Shown here in pieces: positions 1 through 10,198 of a stretch of DNA of 64,000 bases. Under the pieces are notes generated by a model. The model ran no database searches, was not told the origin of the DNA, and saw only the letters and a list, made by a program, of their open reading frames with translations. Each line of letters opens with the position of its first letter. Positions within the stretch are counted from its first letter, which is position 1. The position numbers and the translations under genes are program-made. Source of the stretch: Sindora glabra (Eukaryota > Streptophyta > Magnoliopsida > Fabales > Fabaceae); the NCBI GenBank assembly GCA_020226215.1, contig CM035231.1, positions 52,666,876 through 52,730,875 on the forward strand. The letters run 5' to 3'.

Positions 1-18
1 TTATTACAAATTTTTAAT

Positions 19-3000
19 ATGTCCATTTTAGCCTAGAATTGTATGGGTACTGGAGTTAGGTCTTTTCCTGATCTTATTAGAGATATGAGGAATATGCATA
101 AGATTAGAATTTTTGCTTTATTTGAAACTCATATTGGAGGTAATAAAGCAGATAGAATTATCAGTAAGATGAAATTTGATGCTGGCCATAGGGTAGAACC
201 GATTAGTTTTTTAGGAGGGATTTAGCTTCTTTGGAATGAGCAGGAGGTGAAAGTAGATATTATTAAAGATCATAATCAGTTTATCCATACAAAAGTTTCC
301 TTTCTTATAGAAAATTATGAGGCTTGGATGACTTTTGTGTATGCCAATCCTAAACCTCATAAAAGGGAGCTCCTTTGGTAGAATTTAACTAAAATAGCTG
401 ATGGAATAAGAGGTCCTTCGATTACGATAGGGAACTTTAATTCTTACCTTTCAATTAAAGATAAATTAGGGGGAGGTCAACCTAATTGGAGAAACATGAG
501 GAAATTTGCTGAATTTGTGGAGTCATGTGGCCCCATGGATATAGAGTTTACAGGTCTAGCTTTTACTTAGGAAAGAAGAAGGATCAAAGAAAGAATAAAT
601 TAGGGTTTATGTAATCCGGAGTGGAGAATGAGGTTCCTTGAAGCTGGGATTTTTCACTTACCTCCCTTTAAATCAGATCATAGACCCTTGCTTTTAACAA
701 TTAAAGGTAAAGAAGATGTTATAAAAGGTAATCAGAGTTTTCATTTCCCTGTTGTGTGGCTTTTGGAAGAGTTGTTTCCTATTCTAGTTGCAGAAACCTG
801 GAGAGAAGCAAAGGAATGGAATAAGGCAGTGGGTTTGTTTATTCAAAAAGTAAATGATTGGAAGACAAATGTATTTGGAAATGTTATTAAGAAAAAGAGA
901 AGGCTGATGGTAAGAATTCAAGGGATTAACAGAAGCTTGACAAGGGGTTAAATTTTTTTTTAAAGAATCTTCAAAAAAAGCTGTGGAAGGAATATGATAA
1001 AATTCTTTCATGCTTTTTTTAAAGAATCTCCAAAAATCCAGATGTAATTGGCTTTTATATAGGGATAATAATACTAAATACTTTCATGCTTCAACAATTA
1101 TCAGAAGGAAAAGAAACAAGATAGTTGCTTTAAAGGATGATGATGGTAAATGGATAACAAAAGACTGTAAACTAAAGTTTAGGGCGATTAATTTTTACTA
1201 GAAGTTATATTCAAAGGAAAACCAGGAGGATGTCAACTATCTGATTAAAGAAGCTTTTCCTAGGATTCATGATGAGCTAAAAGATGAATTGATGACTCCA
1301 GTAACTAAAGAAGAAATTAAGAATGTGATTTTTAGTATAAATCCTCATAAGGCTCCTGATCTAGATGGACTGCATGCTTATTTTATCTAAAGCCAGTGGG
1401 ATACTATTTGAGATTCTATTTGTGAGTTAATTCTGAGCATTTTTTAAAATCCAGGGAAAGTGAAGAACATTAATGATACTTTGCTAATTCTAATTCCAAA
1501 GATAGATAAGCCAGAAGGTTTGAGACAATTCTATCCGATAAGCCTTTGTAATGTGGTGTATAAGGTTGTTACCAAGATCATAGCTAATAGAATAAACCCC
1601 ATCTAGCAGGGTTAATATCTCTGAATTAATGCAACTTTGTACTGGGAAGACATAATTCAGATAATATAGTTATTGCCCAAGAGGTAATTCTTACAATGAA
1701 AATGAAAAAAAGAAAGAAAGGAATTGTAGCTATCAAGGTGGATCTTAAGAAGGCTTATGATAGATTAAGTTGGGAGTTTCTTGAAGACACCTTAAAGGAG
1801 ATTAATCTTCCTAGCAAAATAAGAATGTTGATTATGCAATGTGTTTCCTCTTGTAATATGAAGATCCTTTGGAATGGTAATCAAACAGAAGCTTTCATAC
1901 CATCAAGGGGGATAAGACAAGCAGATCCTTTGTCTCCTTATTTGTTTGTTCTTTGTATGGAAAAGTTGGCTCATGGTATATCAGTTGCTGTCAACAAAAG
2001 TTTGTGGAAGCCGATTAAAGTGTGTAGAAATAGTGTTCCAATTTCACTTTTTTTTGTTGATAACTTAATACTATTTGCAGAAGCCTCTCTAAACCAAGTG
2101 GAAAGTATTTTAAACTGCCTTGATGTATTTTGCTTAAGTTCAAGATAGAAGGTCAATAAAGAAAAAACTAGAGTTTGCTTTTCTAAAAATGTTAATCATA
2201 CAAGAGCCAATCAGATCAGTCAAGAGTTAGGGTTTAGTCTCACTACAGATTTAGGAAAGTGCTTAGGGGTGCCTTTATACCATGAAAAGATGAAGAAATT
2301 AACCTATGCACATATCCTGGATAAAGTACAAAAACATCTGAGTAATTTGAAAATAAGTTGTCTGTCTCTTGCTGGAAGAATTACACTTTCTCAATCAGTC
2401 TTGTTAGCCCTTCCGATGTACTCTATGCAAATAGCTTTACTACCTCTTGAGGTCTACGAAGATGTAGAAAAGAAGATGAGAAATTTCATATAGGGGTCCA
2501 GTGATGGCATTAGGAAACCATATCTTATCAACCGGAACCAAATTTTTAAATCTAAACAGGATGGAGGTCTTAATTTAAGAATGCTCAAATGTCAAAATGA
2601 AGCCTTCATGATGAAAATGGGATTTAATCTGGTGAGTAAGAAAGATGTTTTATGGGTTAGAGTGTTAAGGCAGAAATATGGATGTGGATCTCACATGATT
2701 CCCAAGGTAGAAAGGAAACACTTTCAATCTAATATCTAGAAAGGAATCTGCAAAGTTTGGAAGAATTTGTCTGATGGACTTAAAATGATTGTGTGCGATG
2801 GTAAGAATACTAGATTCTAGAAGGATCATTGGGTGGGTAATTGTCCTCTTATGGAGTTAGCCAGAGGTGAAATTCCAGAGGAGGAGAAGGAGCTCACAGT
2901 GAACAATTTTGTAAAGAAGGATGGAAACTAGAATTGGGCCAAATTTGATACTTTACTGGCATTTGAAGTTTGCAGGGAAATAGCTAATATTCATCCCCTA

Positions 3001-4198
3001 GAGGAGGATTTGGGGAAATATGAAGTAGCTTGGCATCCGGCTAGAGATGGTAAGTTCTCTGTAAAGTCTGCTTACCAATTTTTTGCTGGAGAGACATCTT
3101 CTCAATCTGACTAGTGGAAGAAAATATGGAACTGGAAAGGCCCGAATAGAATTAGAATTTTCTTATGCCTACTAGCTAATAATAGCCTCTTGACAAATGA
3201 GATTAGAGTACAAAGACATATGGCTTCGATTAATACATGCCCAAGATGCAAGAAGAGTGAAACCATTCTCCATGCTCTAAGGGATTGTGAAGCTATTAAT
3301 TCCTTCTGGTTAAGGCTAGTGAAACCAAGATTCTAGGATTAGTTTTTTAATATGAATCCTATTGACTAGATTATGTTTAATCTACAGCATGAAATAGGAA
3401 AATCTGAAGTGCAAAATTAGAGTCTTTTGTTTGGTTTCACATGTCATGAAATCTAGATACAAAGAAATAAATGGGCCTTTGATTATAATGAAGGAGTTCA
3501 AAGTGATTTGGTTACAATCTGTTGTCTGAAGTCTAAGGAATTCTCAAGGATGAATGAAAACATGCAGAAGGGGTTTAAGGAGTTCAAGAACAGAATTGAA
3601 TTACAGCTGCAGTTTTCCTAATGTTGGTTGGATTAAGTTTAATACTAATGGTTCTTGCATTGGAGGTAATTCAATTGCATGTGGTGGAGTGCTGCGAAAT
3701 AGTGCTGGGCATTAGATTAAAGGTTTTACCAGAAATGTGGGGAAAGGCAGTGTGTTATCTGTTGAATTATAGGGGTAATTACAGGGATGGAATTGGCCTG
3801 GAATCAGAACTTTAAGAAACTATGGGTGGAGTTAGATTCCTTGGTTGTTGTCTAGCTTATAACTAATGACAGTGGCTCTTTTGACCTTTGCAGGTCTTTA
3901 ATTAAAAGGATTAGAAACATGATAAAGAAATATTAGTAGGTACAGATTACTCACACATATAGAGAAGCTAATAGAGTTACAGATTGCCTTGCTGCTAGAG
4001 GCCAAAACATGTCAAAAGAAATTGATATTTTCAATGAGGTTCCTCATGGGTGTGGGCATCTTTGTATAGAGGATATGGCAAGTGTTTCTTTTCCTAGAGT
4101 TGTAAGGATTTAGCTGGGTTTGTACCCCGTTTTATAGCAAAAAAAAAACCTTGTGTATATAACTTATATATCTATTATCAATAAAATTTTAAATAAAT
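19..4198 (+). mobile_element. Decayed L1-like LINE, ORF2 (endonuclease, RT, zf-RVT, RNase H)
   Basis: Non-LTR retrotransposon ORF2 relic. Reading begins near an ATG at 19 with the start of an exonuclease-endonuclease-phosphatase domain (LFETHIGG, LGGI then LLWNE; SDHRPLLL near 675-695). Reverse transcriptase follows at about 1260-2500. A zinc-binding RT domain lies near 3110-3310 (CPRCKKSETILHALRDCE), then a plant-type RNase H at about 3620-4010 (FNTNGSCIGG, then YREANRVTDCLAARG). The 3' end is A-rich near 4140-4200. The frame is broken by at least two dozen in-frame stops, most of them TAG where the family has Trp or Gln, plus a few frameshifts including a small local duplication at about 953-1040. 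ORF1 would lie left of the window. It is certainly inactive. No target duplication can be checked because the left end is missing. Confidence 0.93.
1636..2493 (+). pseudogene. LINE reverse transcriptase domain relic
   Basis: Core RT region of the LINE. Visible blocks are KVDLKKAYDRLSWEFL (RT motif A with its catalytic Asp), GIRQADPLSPYLFVLCMEKL (motif B) and FFVDNLILF, where the family has the F/YADD catalytic box. The second Asp of that box is Asn here, so this copy would be catalytically dead even without its stops. One TAG after LSSR at about 2146 replaces the usual Gln of the GQKVN block, and another at about 2491 replaces Trp after FI. The stretch from 1696 to 2148 is the longest open piece of the element. 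Confidence 0.92.
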
Positions 4199-5269
4199 AG
4201 AAGAAAGGATGATTGAAAAATTAATTAATTATACTTTATGTATTTATTTTAAATTTTATTAGTAATACATAAATTATGTTTTCACTAATTTAGCATTTCC
4301 CTTTGTTTAACTGAGGGGATTTAATGAAAGATTCTGTAGATTGTTGCGTATGTGGTTTAAATCCCTTAAGTCACAGTAGTCTCTATTTAATTTTTTTTTC
4401 CTTTGTCTGAATCAATTTTTTTAAAGTTAATAATGCTGACAACATTTATTTCAAACAGAGAAAAACAAAACTAAATGCACCGTTGATGTCTTTATTAATA
4501 ATGCCAAACTAAGTAACCTCACCTTCCTTGATTATTATTTTGACGAAGGAATATGATATAAACTTTAACTAATATTAAATTTATAATTATTATTTTAAAT
4601 TTAAAATTATATTTAGAAAAAAAAATAACTCAGACTCAATTTGCAGGTTCACAATCCATAAATTTTAAAACTCAAACTCTGGTGAAGTGATCCGTAATTA
4701 TTGTGGACTTGTCCATTTATCTAGTACAAAGGAAAACATCCATTCTAAAATAATAAATATCATTTTTATTACATTTTTATATATAATATTAAGTAGATTA
4801 ACTATTTTTCAATAATTTTATTATTATAAATATAAATAAGTGAGACTATTTTTAAGTTTTAAAAGTAAAAACAATAAATTATGTAAATTTTAGTACAAAA
4901 GACTGGACTTAATTTTACTTTTTTATAAAAAAATGATATCATCACGTGTATAATAATATTATAATATTTTATTACAAATAATTAATTTTAAAAATATTTA
5001 AATTATATTAAATTTTTAAAGATATTTTATTATGATATTTTTTTTATTTTATAATATTAATTTATACAATATACAAATCTATCTCTTATGAATATAAATA
5101 GATAAATGATTATTCATGAATTAACCTAATATAACCTTTATTTTAATAGGTTAATAGTAACCTAACTCATATTTACCCTAAAATTAAAATGGATGAATAT
5201 GGATTAGTCAAAATAAAAATGGATATAGATAGATAAATGAATATGGGTCAAAATTGTCAGGTCTATTTT
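4199..5269. other. Gene-free AT-rich spacer
   Basis: No coding sequence or known element recognised. There is a short inverted pair at about 4312-4370 (GGGGATTTAA against TTTAAATCCC) that may be a tiny foldback element. The right end, about 5140-5262, has the look of an AT-rich transposon terminus (GGGTCAAAATTGTCAGGTCTA), but no partner end was found. Confidence 0.5.
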
Positions 5270-6509
5270 TTACACTCCTCCTTATGGAGGGTTCACTATA
5301 AGCACTAAAGAAAGATATAAGTCTAGACATGGGATTGTTTCTCTCATTATTGGGAAGTCTTTAAAAAGGTATACCATTAGTAGCTTGCATTTAACTTAGA
5401 CCTTTTAACCTATTTCTCTTCTTGCTTTTTATGAATGCCTCATGCTCATGCCTTTTCTTAGTCCCAAACTCTAACTTCAATTCATGGTCCAACACTTACT
5501 AATAAATAGTAGTATTATTATAATGAATTCATTCAAAAAAATTCCACAATCCTTGACCAAATCTTTCAACCTTAGCCCTTTTAGTAGGGACAAAATAACC
5601 ACTATATCAAGATAATTTGGTAAAAGATTTCCCTGCTTCAAGTACTTAAACTCACTAACTTTGGCTTGCCTCATACTAAAGGGTAGAAATTGATAAAAAA
5701 AAAAAAAAAGTTACTTAGAAAGTTGCCCAAGTTAAAGATTACTAGTGTGGATTCCTCTTTTTAATAGCATGTGCGAGTGTGGATCCCTCTTTTAAACAAC
5801 ATTTGCAAACCAAAAATGTACAACATCATCCAACTAATAAGTGACTAATTCCACTAGTAAAGATTTTTGGCATTATAACATTCTTCCATTATGTTCAATC
5901 TAATAAGGAATTAGTAAGGATCCATTTTTTAATTAATACCAAAACACTAGGGAGGTTTCAATTTAAGGAACTTATGAATTATGTGAAACCTATTCTTAAC
6001 ACACCTTTTGAGAAGGGAACATTTTCACTTATGTTCATTCTTCCAACCTTGGTCCCTATCATGATCACCCTAATCTCTATATTACTCTTGCCCTTAATTT
6101 GGATTAAGATCTTTAACTATCCAGGTTATAACTTTTTGTATAAAATTTATAGCCTAATGAGGAACTTATTATCCACTATCTTCTTGCTCTTCATGTTTAC
6201 TACTTTGAGCTTGCAAACCCATAAATAATTCTTAATGAATAAGTTCATTAGCTCTTTAACTTCTAGTAATCACTAATACCTAATTCACCAATTTTTTAAA
6301 TACTTAGATATAAAATAACTTGATAAGGAAAATTTTAGAATGGCAACAAACATTACCACTAACACTTCATATTGATTATATGGTCAACCAAAATAATACT
6401 GGTGATACATGATCTTAGACACACACGTACCATTAATACAATTTTGCTGAATGTTTATGTGATAACCAAATCATGGGCCTTGTTCCATTGTAAAATCCTT
6501 AGAACCTAA
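5270..6509 (-). pseudogene. Gypsy retrotransposon gag relic
   Basis: Internal region of a minus-strand Gypsy element, just downstream of its primer binding site. Reading right to left, the translation at 5674-5477 contains RQAKVSEFKYLKQGN followed by KGLRLKDLVKDCG. This resembles the Retrotrans_gag domain typical of plant Ty3/Gypsy elements, where RxxRVSEFxxLKQG is a hallmark. The rest of gag and all of pol are absent; the element is cut off near 5270. No protease, RT or integrase motif was found. The assignment rests on the gag motif, the adjacent PBS and the LTR to its right. Confidence 0.65.
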
Positions 6510-6520
6510 CTTTGATACCA
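6510..6520 (-). promoter_or_regulatory. Primer binding site of the Gypsy element
   Basis: On the minus strand the sequence reads TGGTATCAAAG, one change from TGGTATCAGAG, the usual initiator tRNA-Met primer binding site of plant LTR retrotransposons. It sits a few bases inside the LTR end, as expected. Confidence 0.7.
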
Positions 6521-6526
6521 CCTTTA

Positions 6527-8820
6527 TCATAACACTCCTTAGGCTATGATTGAAGTGAAGCTAATTTACTAGTTTCCACCAGCTTTCCTTCCTACCCTTA
6601 AATGATTTTCAAATAACCTAAATTAATACTAATGCATTTAGAAATGGAGTAGAAATTTTGCAACAAGATAACTAGATAACTTAACTCATTTGAATACCAA
6701 AAAAAGTTAAACTTAACTTGTTTCTAACCTTTACTTCCTATAAGAGAATAAGAAAGTCTAACTTAAGCTTCAATTAAAAGAATGCCTAGCATTTATATTG
6801 TTTACCTGACAAATAACTTATATAAATCTAAGCCATTAGCAAATGGCTCAGAGATTTATGTTTAATTACAAGCAAAATGTTCATTTATTGCCTAACTAAT
6901 TTGTGATAGCCCAAAGATCTATCCTTATTAAGGTAGTGATGCATCCACTTAAGAATCTACAAAATATATATGAAAGAATAAGTTCAGGGCTTAATAAGAA
7001 GACATTTAAAAAAACCATTATATATTAAGCTAAGCCTTACCGACTAGATTACCTTTCTTTTTTACCTACCTTATACTTATCATAACTTAGCAATTTAGAT
7101 GTTAGTATTGTGTATCATACACATGCATAAGTGCCATTAATCTCAATCAATTCATATTTCAAATTAAAGCATGTCATGGCCATTCAATAAAATATGTAAA
7201 TATAAAATGAATTAATCTCCTTATAACTCTCATTCATCTTTTTCTCCTGTAAACATATACTAGGTCCAAGTTCATTTTGCAATATTATCATATCACCCTT
7301 ATTATAATCTTACATGAGCAACAAGATAAATTAAACTTAATATTCCAAAGATCAATTCATGGTGCTCTTCATAGGTTAAGCAATACTATGCCTTATTTGC
7401 ATGGCCTTAACATAATCAATCAAAATCACTTGTCTTAGTTGTAGTTAACTTTCAACAAAATTCAAGGCACAATTGCAATTCATACATTAAAAAAGAGTAA
7501 AAGTCACTAGTACAATATTCATAATTCATTTAATTCATAATACTTTAAGATAGTCAATTTCATTCAATTTTAAAAGCAAAATATGAAATTTGATTAGAAG
7601 AATCAATTAGGGTATTAGTTTAACACCTTTAGTGAATTTTTATAAGTCTTGAATCAATTTAGAAATCGATTCAAGGGTTTTTCCCAATTCTAGAGAGCCA
7701 GAATCAATTTAGTGTAGAGATAGTTACTCTTTGCCACTCAGTAAATCAATTCCTCAATTGATTTAACTACCATAAACTTAATTCTGGAAGGTGTGGATCC
7801 ATTCATGAATCAATTCATGGCTACATTTTATAAGTCTTAAATTAATATAGGAATCAATTCAAGGGTATTTTCATAATTATGGAAAGTCTCAATCAATTTA
7901 GGAATCGATTTAGTATAAAGGCAATTGCTCTCTACCACTTACTAAATCAATTCCTTGATCGATTTAATTACCATGAGCTTGATTCTAAAAGAGGTGGATC
8001 AATTTACGATTGTATTTTCTACATTTTAGACCTGATGAATTAATTCTCTAATCAATTTATTAATGAAGATAATATATTTTTCTAGAAAATCATTATTCAT
8101 TAGCAAGGAAGAACCTTTCTAATCCCATGTATATGTAACATAAGCTAATGGAAGCACCCTTAAACACAAAAATAACATCTTAACTTATAAATTCCTTGTT
8201 TAATCCTTGCCAAACATCAACATATAATTATTTAACTCAAATCATTCAACATTGAATAAAAAATGCACCTTGATATATTCAAAAAATATAAAAACAAGTA
8301 AGATTAGAAAAATGTTCACTTAATAGCTACAAAGGAGATAATAGGCACTAAGATTAAAAGAGAAATTGCTCTTGAACATCAAGAATCGTAAGATTTAGGG
8401 TTAGACATTAAGAACTTTATTTACTTTCCTATTGAAATTCAATCATTCACAACAAAAGAGTAAAAGAAGTGATAAAGAATTGTTCTTTGATTAAAGTAAA
8501 AAGAGCTTTACCTCGTTAAGATTAGAAGAAAGAAAAAATGAAGTTAGGGATTTAGGAGTGGTTATCTAGAGAGAAAGAAGGGGATGAGAATGATGATGAT
8601 GTTAATAGAGAAATAAGGGAATAAAGTTAATTTAGGTAATATAGGAAAACTCTCCCTACATCTCTTCCACTTTCACATGCTTAACTTTAGTCACATATAG
8701 CCTTAAATTACTTCATTTTTCCCATAAGTGAAATTTGAATAAAAGACATACTTGCTCTTAAATATAATATAGATATTTATTTTAAATTCAAACATATTTT
8801 AAAATTTATCAGATGTAACA
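6527..8820 (-). repeat. 5' LTR of a minus-strand Gypsy element
   Basis: Inferred long terminal repeat of about 2.3 kb. On the minus strand it starts TGTTACATC (at 8820) and runs to a GTGTTA-like end next to the PBS at 6520. The terminal CA is not preserved, so the inner boundary is approximate. The body contains pyrimidine-rich leader-like sequence near 8500-8650 and an AATCGATT-bearing tandem duplication. No second LTR is in the window, so its identity rests on the adjoining PBS and gag. Confidence 0.6.
7644..8060. repeat. Tandem duplication with AATCGATT motifs inside the Gypsy LTR
   Basis: A unit of about 188 bp beginning AAGTCTT at 7644 is repeated at 7832. A third partial copy of its start lies at about 8018-8060. 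Each unit carries several AATCAATT/AATCGATT palindromic octamers. The copies are diverged by many transitions but align along their length. Confidence 0.8.
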
Positions 8821-9315
8821 AAAAGTTTATAGGAAATGAAACTGAGAATGTAGAGGAGTGTAATATCCCAAAATTTTAGTTTCACAAATTTTAATATTTA
8901 TGAATATTTATTTAATTAGTTAATAATTAAATTTGAATCTCTTTCTTTTAAAGGTTTTGAGATATTGAAATAATGTTAATGAAATTATTTGAAATATATT
9001 TATTTTTATGATGATTATTGATTTAAAATTTGATTAAAAATAATTTTTATAAGAAAATTTTTATAAATTGAGAAATTGATTTTTAAGACTACGAAGGTAA
9101 AGATTTATAAAAACAACTTATTGCATTTAATGAATTATTTTTGAAAAAAATGTAAGAATTCAAAATGAATTTATTTTAAAATAGCAACTTAAGGCTGGAT
9201 TTTTCTTTCTTCAAAGTCAGCACCCTCTTTCTTGATTTTCGTGCCTGGCTGCTGTCGTTTATCCATTTCTACATTTTTCTGCATATTTCTTTCAACTCTC
9301 TCTCTCTCCTGGCCG

Positions 9316-10072
9316 TAGGGGTGCAAATGGGTCGGGCGACCTATTGGAGGCTTATGGCTCGGCCTAATTAAAGCCTAGCTCGGTTCAGCCTATTTAACTA
9401 AATGAGTCAGGTTAAAACCAGTATAAAAGCCTTTTTAATTAAACAGGGCAGATTTTTTTACTTTAAGCTTAGCCTACAAGCCTATCAGGCCGACTTATTT
9501 AATATTTTTTATTTAAATTTATTTATTATAAAAGCAATGATATATAAGCTTTTTTTTCAAGTCCATTATATAAATTAAATATTTTGAATGTTTATTGTAT
9601 AATTTATGGTGAACTAATTTATCTTTATTGTTAATCTTTGATATTATGATAACTTAATATTATTTTACTTTTAATTAAATATTAAATATTTAAATTAGTA
9701 ATTTTATGTTATGAGTATATGAATTTATTTCTTTGTTAATTAGTTCTTATATAAAATTTTGTATTAATTTTAGTATTATTAGGAGCATTTCAAGAATATA
9801 TTGATATAAATTTATATAAGTTATTAACTTATTTAAGGCTTTTTTATAATAGGTCTTTTAAATCTTAAGTTGTTAATTTATTTAAAAATTTATATTTAAA
9901 ACAGGCTTTTAAATAGGCTAACAGATCAAACCAAACTTTTAAAATATGGCAAACTTGAGCTTGGAATAAAGCTTTATATAAACTAATAGGTCAGATTCGA
10001 ACCAATATTTTACAATACAAATCCCGCCTATTTAAAGCAAAGTCAAACTCGGCGAACCTATTTGCACCCATA
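9316..10072. mobile_element. Non-autonomous hAT element, 757 bp, inside the Gypsy LTR
   Basis: Terminal inverted repeats TAGGGGTGCAAATGGG (9316) and CTATTTGCACCCATA (ending 10072) are flanked by an 8-bp duplication, CCTGGCCG at 9308-9315 and CCTGGTCG at 10073-10080 (one mismatch). An 8-bp duplication with T/CAGGG-type ends is the hAT signature. The interior is AT-rich with no transposase. Subterminal sequence on both sides is rich in GGCTCGG/CTCGGCG-like words, as in related MITEs. Confidence 0.9.
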
Positions 10073-10166
10073 CCTGGTCGGGTCCCTCTTTGTTCATGTT
10101 TCTAAACAAGTCTTTTGTATTTTATTTTCCCACATATATATACATTTGAAAAGTCAGCAGCCCCTA

Positions 10167-10193
<27 letters not shown>
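10167..10193. repeat. (TC)n microsatellite
   Basis: Uninterrupted TC run within the leader-like part of the Gypsy LTR. It creates artificial Ser-Leu repeats in the overlapping open frames. Confidence 0.97.

Positions 10194-10198
<5 letters not shown>

Noticed and set aside
19..4198. TAG read as an amino acid (stop reassignment) in the LINE
   Set aside because: The same element has TAA and TGA stops, frameshifts and a mutated RT catalytic box, and the nearby host genes use TAG-free frames with ordinary stops. Decay explains it.
5974..6228. 84-codon hydrophobic open frame resembling a membrane peptide
   Set aside because: It is antisense to the internal region of the minus-strand Gypsy element. 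AT-rich DNA readily yields Leu/Ile/Phe-rich frames.
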